Positions 1 to 9,369 of a DNA stretch of 64,000 bases are shown here, piece by piece. The stretch is from Verrucomicrobiota bacterium (GTDB taxonomy: Bacteria > Verrucomicrobiota > Verrucomicrobiia > CAIQCK01). The position numbers and the translations under genes were made by a program. Below the pieces are notes generated by a model. It ran no database searches and had not been told where the DNA came from. It saw only the letters and a program-made list of their open reading frames with translations. Every line of letters starts with the position of its first letter. Position 1 is the stretch's first letter. The stretch is taken from positions 1-64,000 of the forward strand of contig JAPLTX010000021.1 in assembly GCA_026397915.1 (NCBI GenBank). Direction: 5' to 3'.

Positions 1-650
1 CTGTCGTTGGTGGCGATGACGCCGGCTTCGCCCGCGCTCAGCGGCTTGGTGCCTTGCAAACTCCAACAGCCCACGTGGCCAATGGAGCCGACGACGCGGC
101 CCCGGTGCAGCGCGCCGTGGGCGTGCGAGCAATCCTCAACGACGGGGATGCCCGCCTGGCGGCTGATCTCCATGATGGCGTCCATGTCGCACGGCCAGCC
201 CCAGAGATGCACGACGACGATGGCCTTGGTCCGCTTCGTGATGCGGCGGCGGATGTCTGCTGGATCAATCGTGATGCCGTCGCGCACGCACTCGGCGAAC
301 ACCGGCCGCGCGCCCAGCAGCGGCACGGGGCCGATGGTGGAAATCCACGTGTAGGTGGGACAGATCACCTCGTCGCCGGGGCCGACTTTGAGGCCAAAAA
401 ACGCGCTGTAGAGCGAGGCGGTGCCGTTGCAGACGGTGATGGCGTATTTAAGGCCGGTGAATTTGCGCCAGTTCTCCTCGAACGCGCGAACGGTGGGCGT
501 GCCGCCGGAGAGTTCGTTGCGGAGGGTCATCTCGCGGACGATGCGGGCCTCCTCCGCACCGACCTGCCGCCAGCGGTCGAGGCCTTTCATCAGCGACTGC
601 GCGGTCTGAACGAAGGCTTTGGGTTGCGTCGGCTTTTTCTTCGTTGGCAT
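1..650 (-). CDS. DegT/DnrJ/EryC1/StrS family aminotransferase, C-terminal part off the window
   Basis: Reading leftward from an ATG at 648-650 gives about 216 codons that run off the window edge with no stop. The protein matches the PLP-dependent sugar aminotransferase family: a substrate and cofactor region with CNGTASLYSAFFGLKVGPGD, then DEVICPTYTW, the cofactor-ring segment VVEDCSHAHGA, and the Schiff-base lysine segment GTKPLSAGEAG. Such enzymes transaminate keto-sugar nucleotides or act as related PLP dehydratases; the substrate cannot be told from this fragment. GGAG about ten bases upstream supports the start. It is divergent from the ThuA-like gene, with 183 bp between them. The family is clear; the specific role is not. 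Confidence 0.85.
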   Translation of the reverse strand, partial: MPTKKKPTQPKAFVQTAQSLMKGLDRWRQVGAEEARIVREMTLRNELSGGTPTVRAFEENWRKFTGLKYAITVCNGTASLYSAFFGLKVGPGDEVICPTYTWISTIGPVPLLGARPVFAECVRDGITIDPADIRRRITKRTKAIVVVHLWGWPCDMDAIMEISRQAGIPVVEDCSHAHGALHRGRVVGSIGHVGCWSLQGTKPLSAGEAGVIATND

Positions 651-833
651 GGCATTGTTCTCCAATCGCGCGGCTTTGCACAGCAGCACAGGAGTATCTT
701 TACCAAGCCGGCTCTCGTTTGCCGAGCGCAGAAGCCGATGGAAAAGGCGTGTTGAGTTCTGCGCCAAACAACTGATTGCCGGCATGGGGTGCAGTGTGAT
801 AGAAGCTCAACCCAACGAAAGGAAAACACTATT

Positions 834-1622
834 ATGCGCCTCCCATTGATTGTCCTCATTGCCGCCGCCATGTTGTGCGGTGCGTTGGTCGGTTCGGCTG
901 CCGATGCTCAGTCCGTGAAAATCAAACTCCTCCTGATCACCGGCGATGATGTCGGCTCGCACAAGTGGCAGGAGACTGCTCCCGCCACGCGCGACATCTT
1001 GGCCAAGTCCGGTAAGTTCGACGTGAAGATTGTCGAGGACTTGTCCTGCCTCGATAGCGCGGACGAACTGAAGCAGTTCGACGTGATTTTCCTGCACCGT
1101 TACCACACCAAAGGCCAGCTCAGTGACAAAGGGAAAGAGAACCTGCTGAATTTCGTCAAGGGCGGCAAGGGCTTCGTCGTGGCCCACCTCGCCAGCGCGT
1201 CCTTCGGGCTGCGCAAGAAAAAGGAGGGAGATAAGATGGTCGTCGTTCAGGAACCGTGGGAGGAGTTTCAGAAGCTCTGTGGCCGGGTTTGGGTCATGGG
1301 AACCTCCGGCCACGGCCCACGCGCGCCGTTCAAGGTCAAGATCACCAGCACGAAGAACCCGATCACCAAGGGAATCACTGACTTCGAGGCCGACGACGAG
1401 CTTTACGCCAAGCTCCAAGGCGACGCGAAGATCAACGTCCTCGCCACTGCCGACTCCGACTGGAGCAAGAAGACCGAGCCGCTGGTCTTCACGCTGAGCT
1501 ACGGCAAAGGCCGCGTCTTCCACGAGGCATTCGGCCATGATGTCAAGGCGCTCAAGAACGACAGCATCGAGAAGATCATCTGCCGCGGCTGCGAATGGGC
1601 GGCCACCGGCAAGGTGAAGTAG
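834..1622 (+). CDS. ThuA-like domain exported protein
   Basis: A 262-residue protein with an N-terminal hydrophobic signal (MRLPLIVLIAAAMLCGALVG) and probable cleavage near ADA-QS. The body has the ThuA/glutamine-amidotransferase-like fold: KIKLLLITGDD then a stretch with HKWQETAP, a central DVIFLHRYHTKGQLSD, and FVKGGKGFVVAHLA. ThuA-like proteins of PVC bacteria are usually linked to sugar utilisation with Gfo/Idh/MocA oxidoreductases, but the reaction is not established. The ATG at 834 was preferred over an upstream ATG at 789 because AAAGGA lies about 11 bases before it and the protein then begins directly with the signal peptide. It is monocistronic here, with dnaK starting about 300 bp downstream. 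Confidence 0.8.
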   Translation: MRLPLIVLIAAAMLCGALVGSAADAQSVKIKLLLITGDDVGSHKWQETAPATRDILAKSGKFDVKIVEDLSCLDSADELKQFDVIFLHRYHTKGQLSDKGKENLLNFVKGGKGFVVAHLASASFGLRKKKEGDKMVVVQEPWEEFQKLCGRVWVMGTSGHGPRAPFKVKITSTKNPITKGITDFEADDELYAKLQGDAKINVLATADSDWSKKTEPLVFTLSYGKGRVFHEAFGHDVKALKNDSIEKIICRGCEWAATGKVK

Positions 1623-1918
1623 TTTAAACCTGAATTCGTCTTGAAGCGCGTGGCTCATTGACCCGGGCCACGCGCTTCTGTTTTCCGAACTGACCGTGCC
1701 GCAGTTTGACACAAGAACTGGCGCCGTTGACCTCAAGTGAGTCATGACGGCGCAGAACGAAGCGACTCCTGGATTGGGGTTGGAACTTCGAATCCTGCCG
1801 TAACTGCCTGCCGGATTGGAGATTGGATTCAATCCTAGCGACTGACAGTGCGTCATGGCATTGGCACTGCTCCAAAGAGCCGAACAGTTGAAGTCTGATT
1901 ATAACCGACGAGGATATT
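1623..1918 (+). other. Intergenic region between ThuA-like gene and dnaK
   Basis: About 296 bp with no supported gene. No CIRCE element (the TTAGCACTC inverted repeat of HrcA-controlled heat-shock genes) is visible. A TATAAC hexamer at 1900-1905 sits only 14 bases before the dnaK ATG, without a good -35 at standard spacing, so no promoter is assigned. Confidence 0.5.
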
Positions 1919-3901
1919 ATGGCCAAAGTTCTTGGCATTGATTTAGGCACGACAAACTCTTGCATGGCGGTGATGGACGGCGGTGAGCCAACGGTTTTGG
2001 AAAACTCCGAGGGCAAACGCACCACGCCGTCGGTGGTGGCGTTCACCAAGTCCGGCGAGCGGCTCGTGGGCGAGGCGGCAAAGCGCCAGGCGATCACCAA
2101 CTCCCGCAACACGGTCTATTCCATCAAGCGGTTCATGGGCCGGAAGTTTGACGAGATTCAAGAGGAGCTTAAGCGCGTGCCGTTCAAGGTCGTGCGCGCC
2201 TCCAACGGCGACGCTTGCGTCGAAGTGGAAGTCGGCGGCGAGAAGAAGACGTTCAGCCCGCCGGAAGTCAGCGCGATGATTTTGCAGAAGCTGAAGGCCG
2301 ATGCCGAGATGCGGCTTGGCGAGAAGATTACGCAGGCGGTCATCACGGTGCCGGCTTATTTCAACAACGCACAGCGCGAGGCGACGAAGGACGCCGGACG
2401 CATCGCGGGGCTGGAAGTGCTGCGCATCATCAACGAGCCGACCGCGGCGTCGCTCGCTTACGGACTCGACAAGAAGAAGGACGAGAAGATCGCGGTGTAT
2501 GACCTTGGCGGCGGCACGTTCGACATCAGCGTGCTGGACATCGGCGAGGGCGTGTTCGAGGTGAAGGCCACCAACGGCGACACCCATCTCGGCGGCGACG
2601 ACTGGGACTCCCGGCTCATGGGCTGGGTGATTGACGATTTTCGCAAGGAGAGCGGCATTGACCTGAACAAGCAGCCGGACGCCTTGCAGCGCATCAAGGA
2701 GGAGTCGGAGAAGGCCAAGATCGCCCTCTCCTCCGCGACGGAATACGAGATCAGCCTGCCGTTCGTCACGGCCGACGCCAGCGGGCCGAAGCACATCCAG
2801 AAGAAACTGACGCGCTCCAAGATGGAGGAACTGTGCGACGATTTGTTCGAGCGCACGGTGACGCCGGTGCACGCCTGTTTGAAAGACGCGAAGCTCGACA
2901 CGAAGAGCATTGACGAACTCGTGCTCGTCGGCGGCATGACTCGCATGCCGCGCGTGGTCGAGACGGCCCACAAGCTCATCGGCAAGGCGCCGCACCAAGG
3001 CGTGAACCCCGACGAGGTGGTCGCGATTGGCGCGGGCATTCAGGGCGGCGTGCTCAAGGGCGAGGTCACCGACGTGCTGTTGCTCGACGTGACGCCTCTG
3101 ACTCTCGGCGTCGAGACGCGCGGCGGCATCATGGCGAAGATGATCCCGCGCAACACCACCATCCCGACGCGCAAGAGCGAAATTTTCACCACCGCCGCCG
3201 ACAACCAGACCAGCGTCGAGGTGAAGGTGTATCAGGGCGAAAACGACATGTGCCGGTTCAACCGGATGCTGGGCAACTTCCATCTCGACGGTATTCCGCC
3301 CGCGCCGCAGATGGTGCCGCAGATCGAGGTGACGTTCGACATAGACGCCAACGGCATCCTGCACGTCAACGCCAAGGACCTTGGCACCGGCAAGGAGCAG
3401 AAGATCACCATCACTGCTTCCAGCGGCCTCTCGAAGGACGACGTCGAGAAGTTGCGCAAGGAAGCTGAGTTGCATGCGGACGAGGACAAGAAGCTGCGCG
3501 AGAAAGCTGAGGCGCTCAACGAAGCCGAGCGGTCGGTTTATCAGGCAAAGAAACTTTTGAAGGAGTTCAAGGACAAGGTCAACGACGACCAGAAGAAGAA
3601 GATCGAGAGCGGCGTGGAGAAAGTCGAGGAGGCGATCAAGAAGGATGACGCCGACGCGATGAAGAGCGCCGTCGAGTCGTTGAACGAAGCCTGGCATGAA
3701 ATATCTTCCGCGTTGTATGCGCAGGCCAAGAGCGCCGCGGCTCCGAAGCCGGACGCAGCGGGCGCAGCGGGCGCGCCGGGCGAGGCGCCGGCTGGCGCAG
3801 ATGCCGGCGGGCCGGGCAAGGCCAAGGCCGGCGGCAAGGAAGGCGAAGTGATTGACGCGGATTTCGAGGTCGTGGACGAGGACGGCAAGAAGAAGAAATA
3901 A
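1919..3901 (+). CDS. dnaK: Chaperone protein DnaK (Hsp70)
   Basis: A 660-residue Hsp70, slightly longer than the E. coli protein. It has the N-terminal phosphate loop [10 protein letters not shown] (residues 5-14), [10 protein letters not shown] near residue 195, the adenosine-motif region VGGMTRMP near 340, a substrate-binding domain with [14 protein letters not shown], and a Gly/Ala-rich linker before the acidic end [13 protein letters not shown]. It is an ATP-dependent cytosolic foldase working with DnaJ and GrpE, neither of which is in the window. The unusual feature is location: it lies directly upstream of groES-groEL on the same strand, with 96 bp between dnaK and groES. GAGGAT lies just before the ATG. 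No CIRCE site was found. Confidence 0.98.
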   Translation: MAKVLGIDLGTTNSCMAVMDGGEPTVLENSEGKRTTPSVVAFTKSGERLVGEAAKRQAITNSRNTVYSIKRFMGRKFDEIQEELKRVPFKVVRASNGDACVEVEVGGEKKTFSPPEVSAMILQKLKADAEMRLGEKITQAVITVPAYFNNAQREATKDAGRIAGLEVLRIINEPTAASLAYGLDKKKDEKIAVYDLGGGTFDISVLDIGEGVFEVKATNGDTHLGGDDWDSRLMGWVIDDFRKESGIDLNKQPDALQRIKEESEKAKIALSSATEYEISLPFVTADASGPKHIQKKLTRSKMEELCDDLFERTVTPVHACLKDAKLDTKSIDELVLVGGMTRMPRVVETAHKLIGKAPHQGVNPDEVVAIGAGIQGGVLKGEVTDVLLLDVTPLTLGVETRGGIMAKMIPRNTTIPTRKSEIFTTAADNQTSVEVKVYQGENDMCRFNRMLGNFHLDGIPPAPQMVPQIEVTFDIDANGILHVNAKDLGTGKEQKITITASSGLSKDDVEKLRKEAELHADEDKKLREKAEALNEAERSVYQAKKLLKEFKDKVNDDQKKKIESGVEKVEEAIKKDDADAMKSAVESLNEAWHEISSALYAQAKSAAAPKPDAAGAAGAPGEAPAGADAGGPGKAKAGGKEGEVIDADFEVVDEDGKKKK

Positions 3902-3997
3902 CTTGTCAGTCGGCGGACCGGCGGGAGCCGGAGCGTCGCGTTTTCGTAGCGAGCAGTGTTCAGTAAACCAAAACCAATAGAAGGAGAGAGCATTCGT

Positions 3998-4288
3998 ATG
4001 GCACACATCAAACCTCTAGGAGATCGGGTGCTGGTGCAGCCGATCGAGGAGCAGGAAGTCAAGAAGGGCGGCATCATTATTCCCGATACCGCCAAGGAAA
4101 AACCGCAGGAAGGCAAGATCATTGCCCTCGGCACCGGCAAGACGGACGACAAGGGCAAGAAAGTTGCCTTTGAGGTCAAGAAGGGCGATCGCGTTCTGAT
4201 CCCGAAGTATGGTGGTCAGGAAGTGAAGATCGCGGACGAGACCTACCTCCTCATCAAGGAAGAGGACATCCTCGGTATCATTGAGTAA
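3998..4288 (+). CDS. groES: Co-chaperonin GroES (Hsp10)
   Basis: A 96-residue Hsp10 with the typical opening [18 protein letters not shown], the mobile loop region ([20 protein letters not shown]) and the closing beta strands [16 protein letters not shown] and [14 protein letters not shown]. It caps the GroEL cavity. The ATG at 3998 is chosen because AAGGAGAG lies about ten bases upstream; an in-frame ATG at 3956 lacks this site and adds non-family residues. The groEL start follows 31 bases after the stop with its own AAGGAG, so the two are a standard co-transcribed pair. Confidence 0.97.
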   Translation: MAHIKPLGDRVLVQPIEEQEVKKGGIIIPDTAKEKPQEGKIIALGTGKTDDKGKKVAFEVKKGDRVLIPKYGGQEVKIADETYLLIKEEDILGIIE

Positions 4289-4313
4289 TTTCAACAACCC
4301 AAAGAAGGAGTAA

Positions 4314-5898
<1,585 letters not shown>

Positions 5899-6040
5899 CG
5901 AGTGCCTGATCACCGAGATTCCGGAGAAGGAGAAGCCTTCTGCTCCGGCCGGTGGTCCCGGCGGCGGCTACCCCGGCGGCGGCGGTGAGTTCTAATTGCT
6001 GCCAGTAGCGCGGGCCTTTAGCTCGCAAAGGTTGTAACGT

Positions 6041-6079
6041 GCGGGCGGGACTCGAAAGGGTCCCGCCCGTTTCGTTTTT
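6041..6079 (+). terminator. Rho-independent terminator after groESL
   Basis: GGGCGGGAC (6043-6051) pairs perfectly with GTCCCGCCC (6060-6068) across an 8-base loop, the stem extending by one or two further pairs outward. It is followed by a T-rich run (TTCGTTTTTC). It lies between the intended groEL stop (5995) and the next gene. Confidence 0.85.
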
Positions 6080-6085
6080 CATAAA

Positions 6086-7135
6086 ATGAAAAACTCAAAG
6101 ACAAATAATCAAGCGGTTACAAGACCAACGCCTCGCAGTTCCAACTGCTTGTTTCACTACACGAGGGAACTGCGCATTCTTTACAAGATATTACAGCAAG
6201 GCTTTCGCCACAGCCTCTCGGATGAAGAATCGCTCCCAAACTACATTCGTCCGTGGCAAAGGAACTTCATCAGTTGTTTCTGCGATCTCCTTCCTAAGGA
6301 CGCGGATGATCATAGAAAATTGTATGGAAATCTAGCTTTGGGCTTAACGAAGAGTTGGGGAATTGATCGAAAGATCACTCCAGTGCGTTACATCCATAAA
6401 AAATCCGTCGGTGCGGGTAAAACATACCAGTATCTGAAGAATCTCTACAGAAGTTCAGTAGCGTTGGTGGACAAACACGTTCCGGCACTAATGAACGATG
6501 GTAAGATTGAAAACAAACAAGGAGTTCGGGATCCACAACTGGTAATGAGTTATCTGTTGTTTTCGCTGCTGTTTGACGACGGATTCGTTCCCGATGGAGA
6601 TTTAGAAACCGCCATGGCGAACAATCCCGCTGTCAAAGCAGAGATTATAAGGCGCTCAACCGAATACTCGGGTTTGATAAACAGCACACCAGATGATGCT
6701 CGGTCGTTGTATTTCTGCAAATGCGTGAGCACGCTCGTCCGCCGGATCTACGGATTGCATAGCGAACTTGAAGAAAGAGACGTCTTAATGCGCGCACTTG
6801 AAGAGAAAGATAGGGTGCTTTACGACGAGAAAGAGTGGCGCTCCATGGGAAGAATTCCGGCAAAAGATGATTTCAGCCATCTCATCGATTTGGCAAAAGC
6901 GTGGAAGAGAGGATACTTGCCTCCGAGTTCCAACCTCAAGTTTGAAGCGAAAGATTTGGAATACATCGTGGTCACTCACGAGCGCCAAAAGACTCACGTC
7001 TTGAAGTTTCTGCGAAACAATCATTGCTTGATCAAAGAAGCAGATGCTTACGATAAGCTTGTTACATTTGAAAAACTGAAATCTCGGTCTTCTGCGTCGT
7101 CAGGGACGATCTCTTCCCTTGACCAGCCAGCTTAA
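6086..7135 (+). CDS. AbiGi-like (abortive infection) protein, orphan
   Basis: A 349-residue protein clearly poorer in G+C than its neighbours, starting just after the groESL terminator. The N-terminal third resembles the AbiGi family: LFHYTRELRILYKILQQGF (22-40), then FISCFCDLLP (61-70) and LALGLTKSWGI (83-93), the order LFHYT, SFCDIP-like and YGIGLxKxWGI seen in that family. AbiGi was described as one part of lactococcal abortive phage resistance. The rest is charged and helical with no recognised domain, and no AbiGii-like toxin partner is adjacent. The assignment rests on motif resemblance by eye; an unrelated hypothetical remains possible. Composition and isolation suggest acquisition by transfer. 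Confidence 0.5.
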   Translation: MKNSKTNNQAVTRPTPRSSNCLFHYTRELRILYKILQQGFRHSLSDEESLPNYIRPWQRNFISCFCDLLPKDADDHRKLYGNLALGLTKSWGIDRKITPVRYIHKKSVGAGKTYQYLKNLYRSSVALVDKHVPALMNDGKIENKQGVRDPQLVMSYLLFSLLFDDGFVPDGDLETAMANNPAVKAEIIRRSTEYSGLINSTPDDARSLYFCKCVSTLVRRIYGLHSELEERDVLMRALEEKDRVLYDEKEWRSMGRIPAKDDFSHLIDLAKAWKRGYLPPSSNLKFEAKDLEYIVVTHERQKTHVLKFLRNNHCLIKEADAYDKLVTFEKLKSRSSASSGTISSLDQPA

Positions 7136-7205
7136 CCGTTTCCATTTCCGCCGCGAGAGCTTCAGCTTTTGGCCCTCGGCGGCGAAGAGATTGCGGAGTG
7201 GAGGA

Positions 7206-7231
7206 GGCTCGACGGAGTCTCGCCCCACCTT
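7206..7231 (+). repeat. Solo arm of a dispersed palindromic element
   Basis: These 26 bases are identical to 38687-38712 and, inverted, to 38630-38655, where they form the two arms of a hairpin inside a nucleotidyltransferase gene. Here only one arm is seen, immediately before the 21-bp repeat block. Confidence 0.8.
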
Positions 7232-7546
7232 TGGGCGCGGTCGCCAAGCTTCCCAGCGCCTGCGCCGAACCCTTCGGCGACTCCGCCGAACCTCCCAGCG
7301 CTGTCGCCCGGCCATCCGGCGCTGTCGCTGAGTCGTCTGGCGCTGTCGCCGAGTCATCCAGCGCACGCGCTGAGCTATCTGGCGCTTGCGCTGGGTTGTC
7401 TGGCGGGGGCGCTGGACCATCCAGCGACTGCGCCAAGTCGTTCGGCGCCAGTGCCAGACCATCCGGCGGGGGCGCTGAACCGTCCGGCGCATGCGCCGAA
7501 CGTTCCGGCGGGGTCGCCGGAAGGCTCGGCGGGGCGGAAAAGCCTC
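7232..7546 (+). repeat. GC-rich 21-bp tandem repeat block (about 15 units)
   Basis: Fifteen consecutive units in exact 21-bp register (starts at 7232, 7253, 7274 and so on to 7526), each of the general form NCGGCG-core-CGCC. Many units are inverted repeats around their centre, and the arms change together: TTCGGCG/CGCCGAA near 7273, CAGCGC/GCGCTG at 7359, CGGCGC/GCGCCG at 7485, CCGGCG/CGCCGG at 7505. Since 21 is a multiple of three, several frames stay open through the block, but their seven-residue periodic products lack a start context and resemble no protein, so no gene is called. Confidence 0.9.
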
Positions 7547-8018
7547 AAAATGCGCTAAACCACCCCTGTTTTGCCAAAAACCAGCCTTGTTTCAGGCCAT
7601 TTCAGCCTTGGAACGTGGCATTTCGACCTTGAAATGAGGCAAAGCAGCCTTGATATGGCACAAATCAACCCTGCTTTATGACAAAGCAACCTTGGTATGA
7701 GCCGTCGCGGCCTTGCTTTGAGGTAAAGCAACCTTGTTATGGAGCAAAGCAGCCCTGCTTTATGGCGAAGCAGCCTTGATATGAGGCATTGCAGCCTTGT
7801 TTTGTGACGAAGCAACCTCGATATGAAGCAAAGCAACCTTGCTTTAAGCCATTGCAACCCTGATTTGGAACAAAGCAGCCTTGATATGAGCTGTTGCAAG
7901 ATTGCTTTATGCCGGAACAACCCTGCTCCACATCATTCCAGCCTTGGAACGCAACAAACCAACCTTGGGATGAAGCGTTCCAACCTTGGAATGGAGCGAA
8001 GCAATCCTGCTTTGAGAC
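7547..8018 (+). repeat. AT-richer 21-bp tandem repeat block (about 22 units)
   Basis: The 21-bp register continues without slippage from the previous block, but composition changes to units of the form RAAGCARCCTTGNTWTGANGC. Units can be counted from 7557 to 7998. Some are perfect dyads (AAAGCAG-CC-CTGCTTT at 7746, AAAGCAA-CC-TTGCTTT at 7830); others keep the symmetry with different arms (GTTCCAA/TTGGAAT at 7977, ATTTC/GAAAT at 7620, GGAACA/TGCTCC at 7914). There are no unique spacers, so this is not a CRISPR array. Stops occur in most frames. From 8019 to the lipoprotein stop at 8129 nothing else is recognised. Confidence 0.9.
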
Positions 8019-8128
8019 GGAACTGGTTGGTCACATGTCGGCGACGGTTGAGTCGGGGCCGGAGAGAGTCTTGGCCAGGATGCGAAGGCGGAGCGACTCT
8101 GGCGAGCGGGCCGGCCGGGCTTGCCGCG

Positions 8129-8533
8129 TCACTCCAGGTATTGGATCAACTGGAAATACTGTTTGCTCGCTTTGATCTGCATCGTTTGCTTGTGGCCAAT
8201 GACTTTGGACTCATACCCCATGTTGATCATCGCGTGCGCGCCCTTGGCTTTCGCGATGCGAACGATTTCATCAACCGTCTCATCATACTGTTTGGTGGCT
8301 GACTTGGTGCCATTCTCAGTCCAGCTAAACTGGATGCCGCACAAGACCCTGTATCTTCGACTGGGTGCTCCACCGCTCCACACGGGCATCCCGTTGATGT
8401 CGCCCAGCATCCCGCCTTGACCCTGGCATACAGCAGGACCGCGGTATGTTATCTCGGTGATGTCCGTGTAGTTTCTGCAACCGGTGCAGAAAACGGAGAA
8501 TGCTGCGACAATGACAATAATGAAGTTTTTCAT
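8129..8533 (-). CDS. Small putative lipoprotein of unknown function
   Basis: A 134-residue protein with a hydrophobic N-terminus (MKNFIIVIVAAFSVF) ending in a lipobox-like FCTGC, which would place Cys19 as the lipidated residue; Cys at -3 is unusual. The mature part carries a Gly-rich stretch (GGMLGDINGMPVWSGG) and a C-terminal segment VDEIVRIAKAKGAHAMINMG, loosely like small YbjQ-type proteins where an alpha helix precedes GA-containing strands. No function is assigned. The gene sits alone on the minus strand between the repeat blocks and the cytochrome gene. Confidence 0.6.
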   Translation of the reverse strand: MKNFIIVIVAAFSVFCTGCRNYTDITEITYRGPAVCQGQGGMLGDINGMPVWSGGAPSRRYRVLCGIQFSWTENGTKSATKQYDETVDEIVRIAKAKGAHAMINMGYESKVIGHKQTMQIKASKQYFQLIQYLE

Positions 8534-8585
8534 GCTGTGTTGAGGTGTGGCCGCAGGTTATCAGGGCAACCCACCGGGTAAACGG

Positions 8586-9311
8586 TCACTTCGGAGCCGG
8601 CATGGGGTGCGCGATCTTGACGAAGGTCTGCCGTATGTCGAAGCCGACGGTCTTTCCCTCCTTGGTGAGGTAGCGGTCCGATTTCCACGTGGGGCTTTGG
8701 TCATTGTGGCACCGCACGCAACTCTTGAACGCCGGATAGATCAGGCCGGCGCGAATCGCCTTCTGGCGGTCTTCCATCGTGATGATGGAATAACAGGTTT
8801 TTGCCGGCCGTGAGAAAGGATTGAACATTTCCGCCAAGCTTGGCGCATGGGAGGGGTTTATCAACGTGAGTTCTTGGATGGTTTCGGGGACATAGTTTTG
8901 GGCCGGGCCGTGACACGATTCGCACGCGACGCCCTCTTCGGGCTTGATCATCGTGGTCTGAATCTGCTCGGTCCAGTTGTAAGCAGTCGAGTGACACTTC
9001 AAACATTTGCCGCTGCTCTGCGGGTTGGCGACGCCGAGTTTGGCGGCGATGGCCTTGGCCTCGGGGGTGCCGAGCACTTCAAAAGCCCTGGAGTGGGGGG
9101 CGGCTTGCCACTTGGTGAATTGACCGCCGACTTTCGCCGCCTTGTGGCATGTGCCGCAGGAGGTCGTGCCAATGTATTTGGCCGGATCCCGGACGGCGGC
9201 CGGGTTTTGGTCAGCGGCGGAAACCGTGTCCGCTGCGGCCCATGCAGCCACAAAACTCGCACACACGACGGCGGTCAAACGCTCCCAAGTAAAAGGAACC
9301 ATGTTGGCCAT
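8586..9311 (-). CDS. Exported tetraheme c-type cytochrome
   Basis: About 241 residues with four CXXCH heme-binding motifs (CGTCH, CLKCH, CESCH, CVRCH) and an N-terminal export signal (ERLTAVVCASFVAAWAAADTVSA). The spacing and the HGPAQNY-type region after the third heme resemble the cytochrome c554 / multiheme family that shuttles electrons in the periplasm. The reading frame extends to a GTG at 9362, but the ATG at 9309-9311 leads directly into the signal peptide and is preferred; an ATG at 9302 is also possible. No reductase or oxidase partner is adjacent; it lies downstream of uvrA in the same direction. Confidence 0.85.
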   Translation of the reverse strand: MANMVPFTWERLTAVVCASFVAAWAAADTVSAADQNPAAVRDPAKYIGTTSCGTCHKAAKVGGQFTKWQAAPHSRAFEVLGTPEAKAIAAKLGVANPQSSGKCLKCHSTAYNWTEQIQTTMIKPEEGVACESCHGPAQNYVPETIQELTLINPSHAPSLAEMFNPFSRPAKTCYSIITMEDRQKAIRAGLIYPAFKSCVRCHNDQSPTWKSDRYLTKEGKTVGFDIRQTFVKIAHPMPAPK

Positions 9312-9369
9312 GGTAGTCCCGCAGTTTGCGGCGGGCGAGCCATAAATCCATGGAGCCGTCACTGCACAT

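Noticed and set aside
1861..1918. CIRCE or sigma-32 promoter before dnaK
   Set aside because: No TTAGCACTC inverted repeat and no CTTGAA plus CCCCAT pair at proper spacing.
1943..4006. 687-codon frame antisense to dnaK
   Set aside because: High-GC shadow of a strongly conserved gene; no recognisable protein sequence.
7062..7920. Several reading frames of 75-145 codons through the 21-bp repeats
   Set aside because: A period divisible by three keeps frames open by chance. The products are seven-residue periodic, have no supported start, and overlap one another on both strands.
7232..8018. CRISPR-like array in the 21-bp repeats
   Set aside because: Units are contiguous with no unique spacers and the repeat is too short; no cas gene is nearby.
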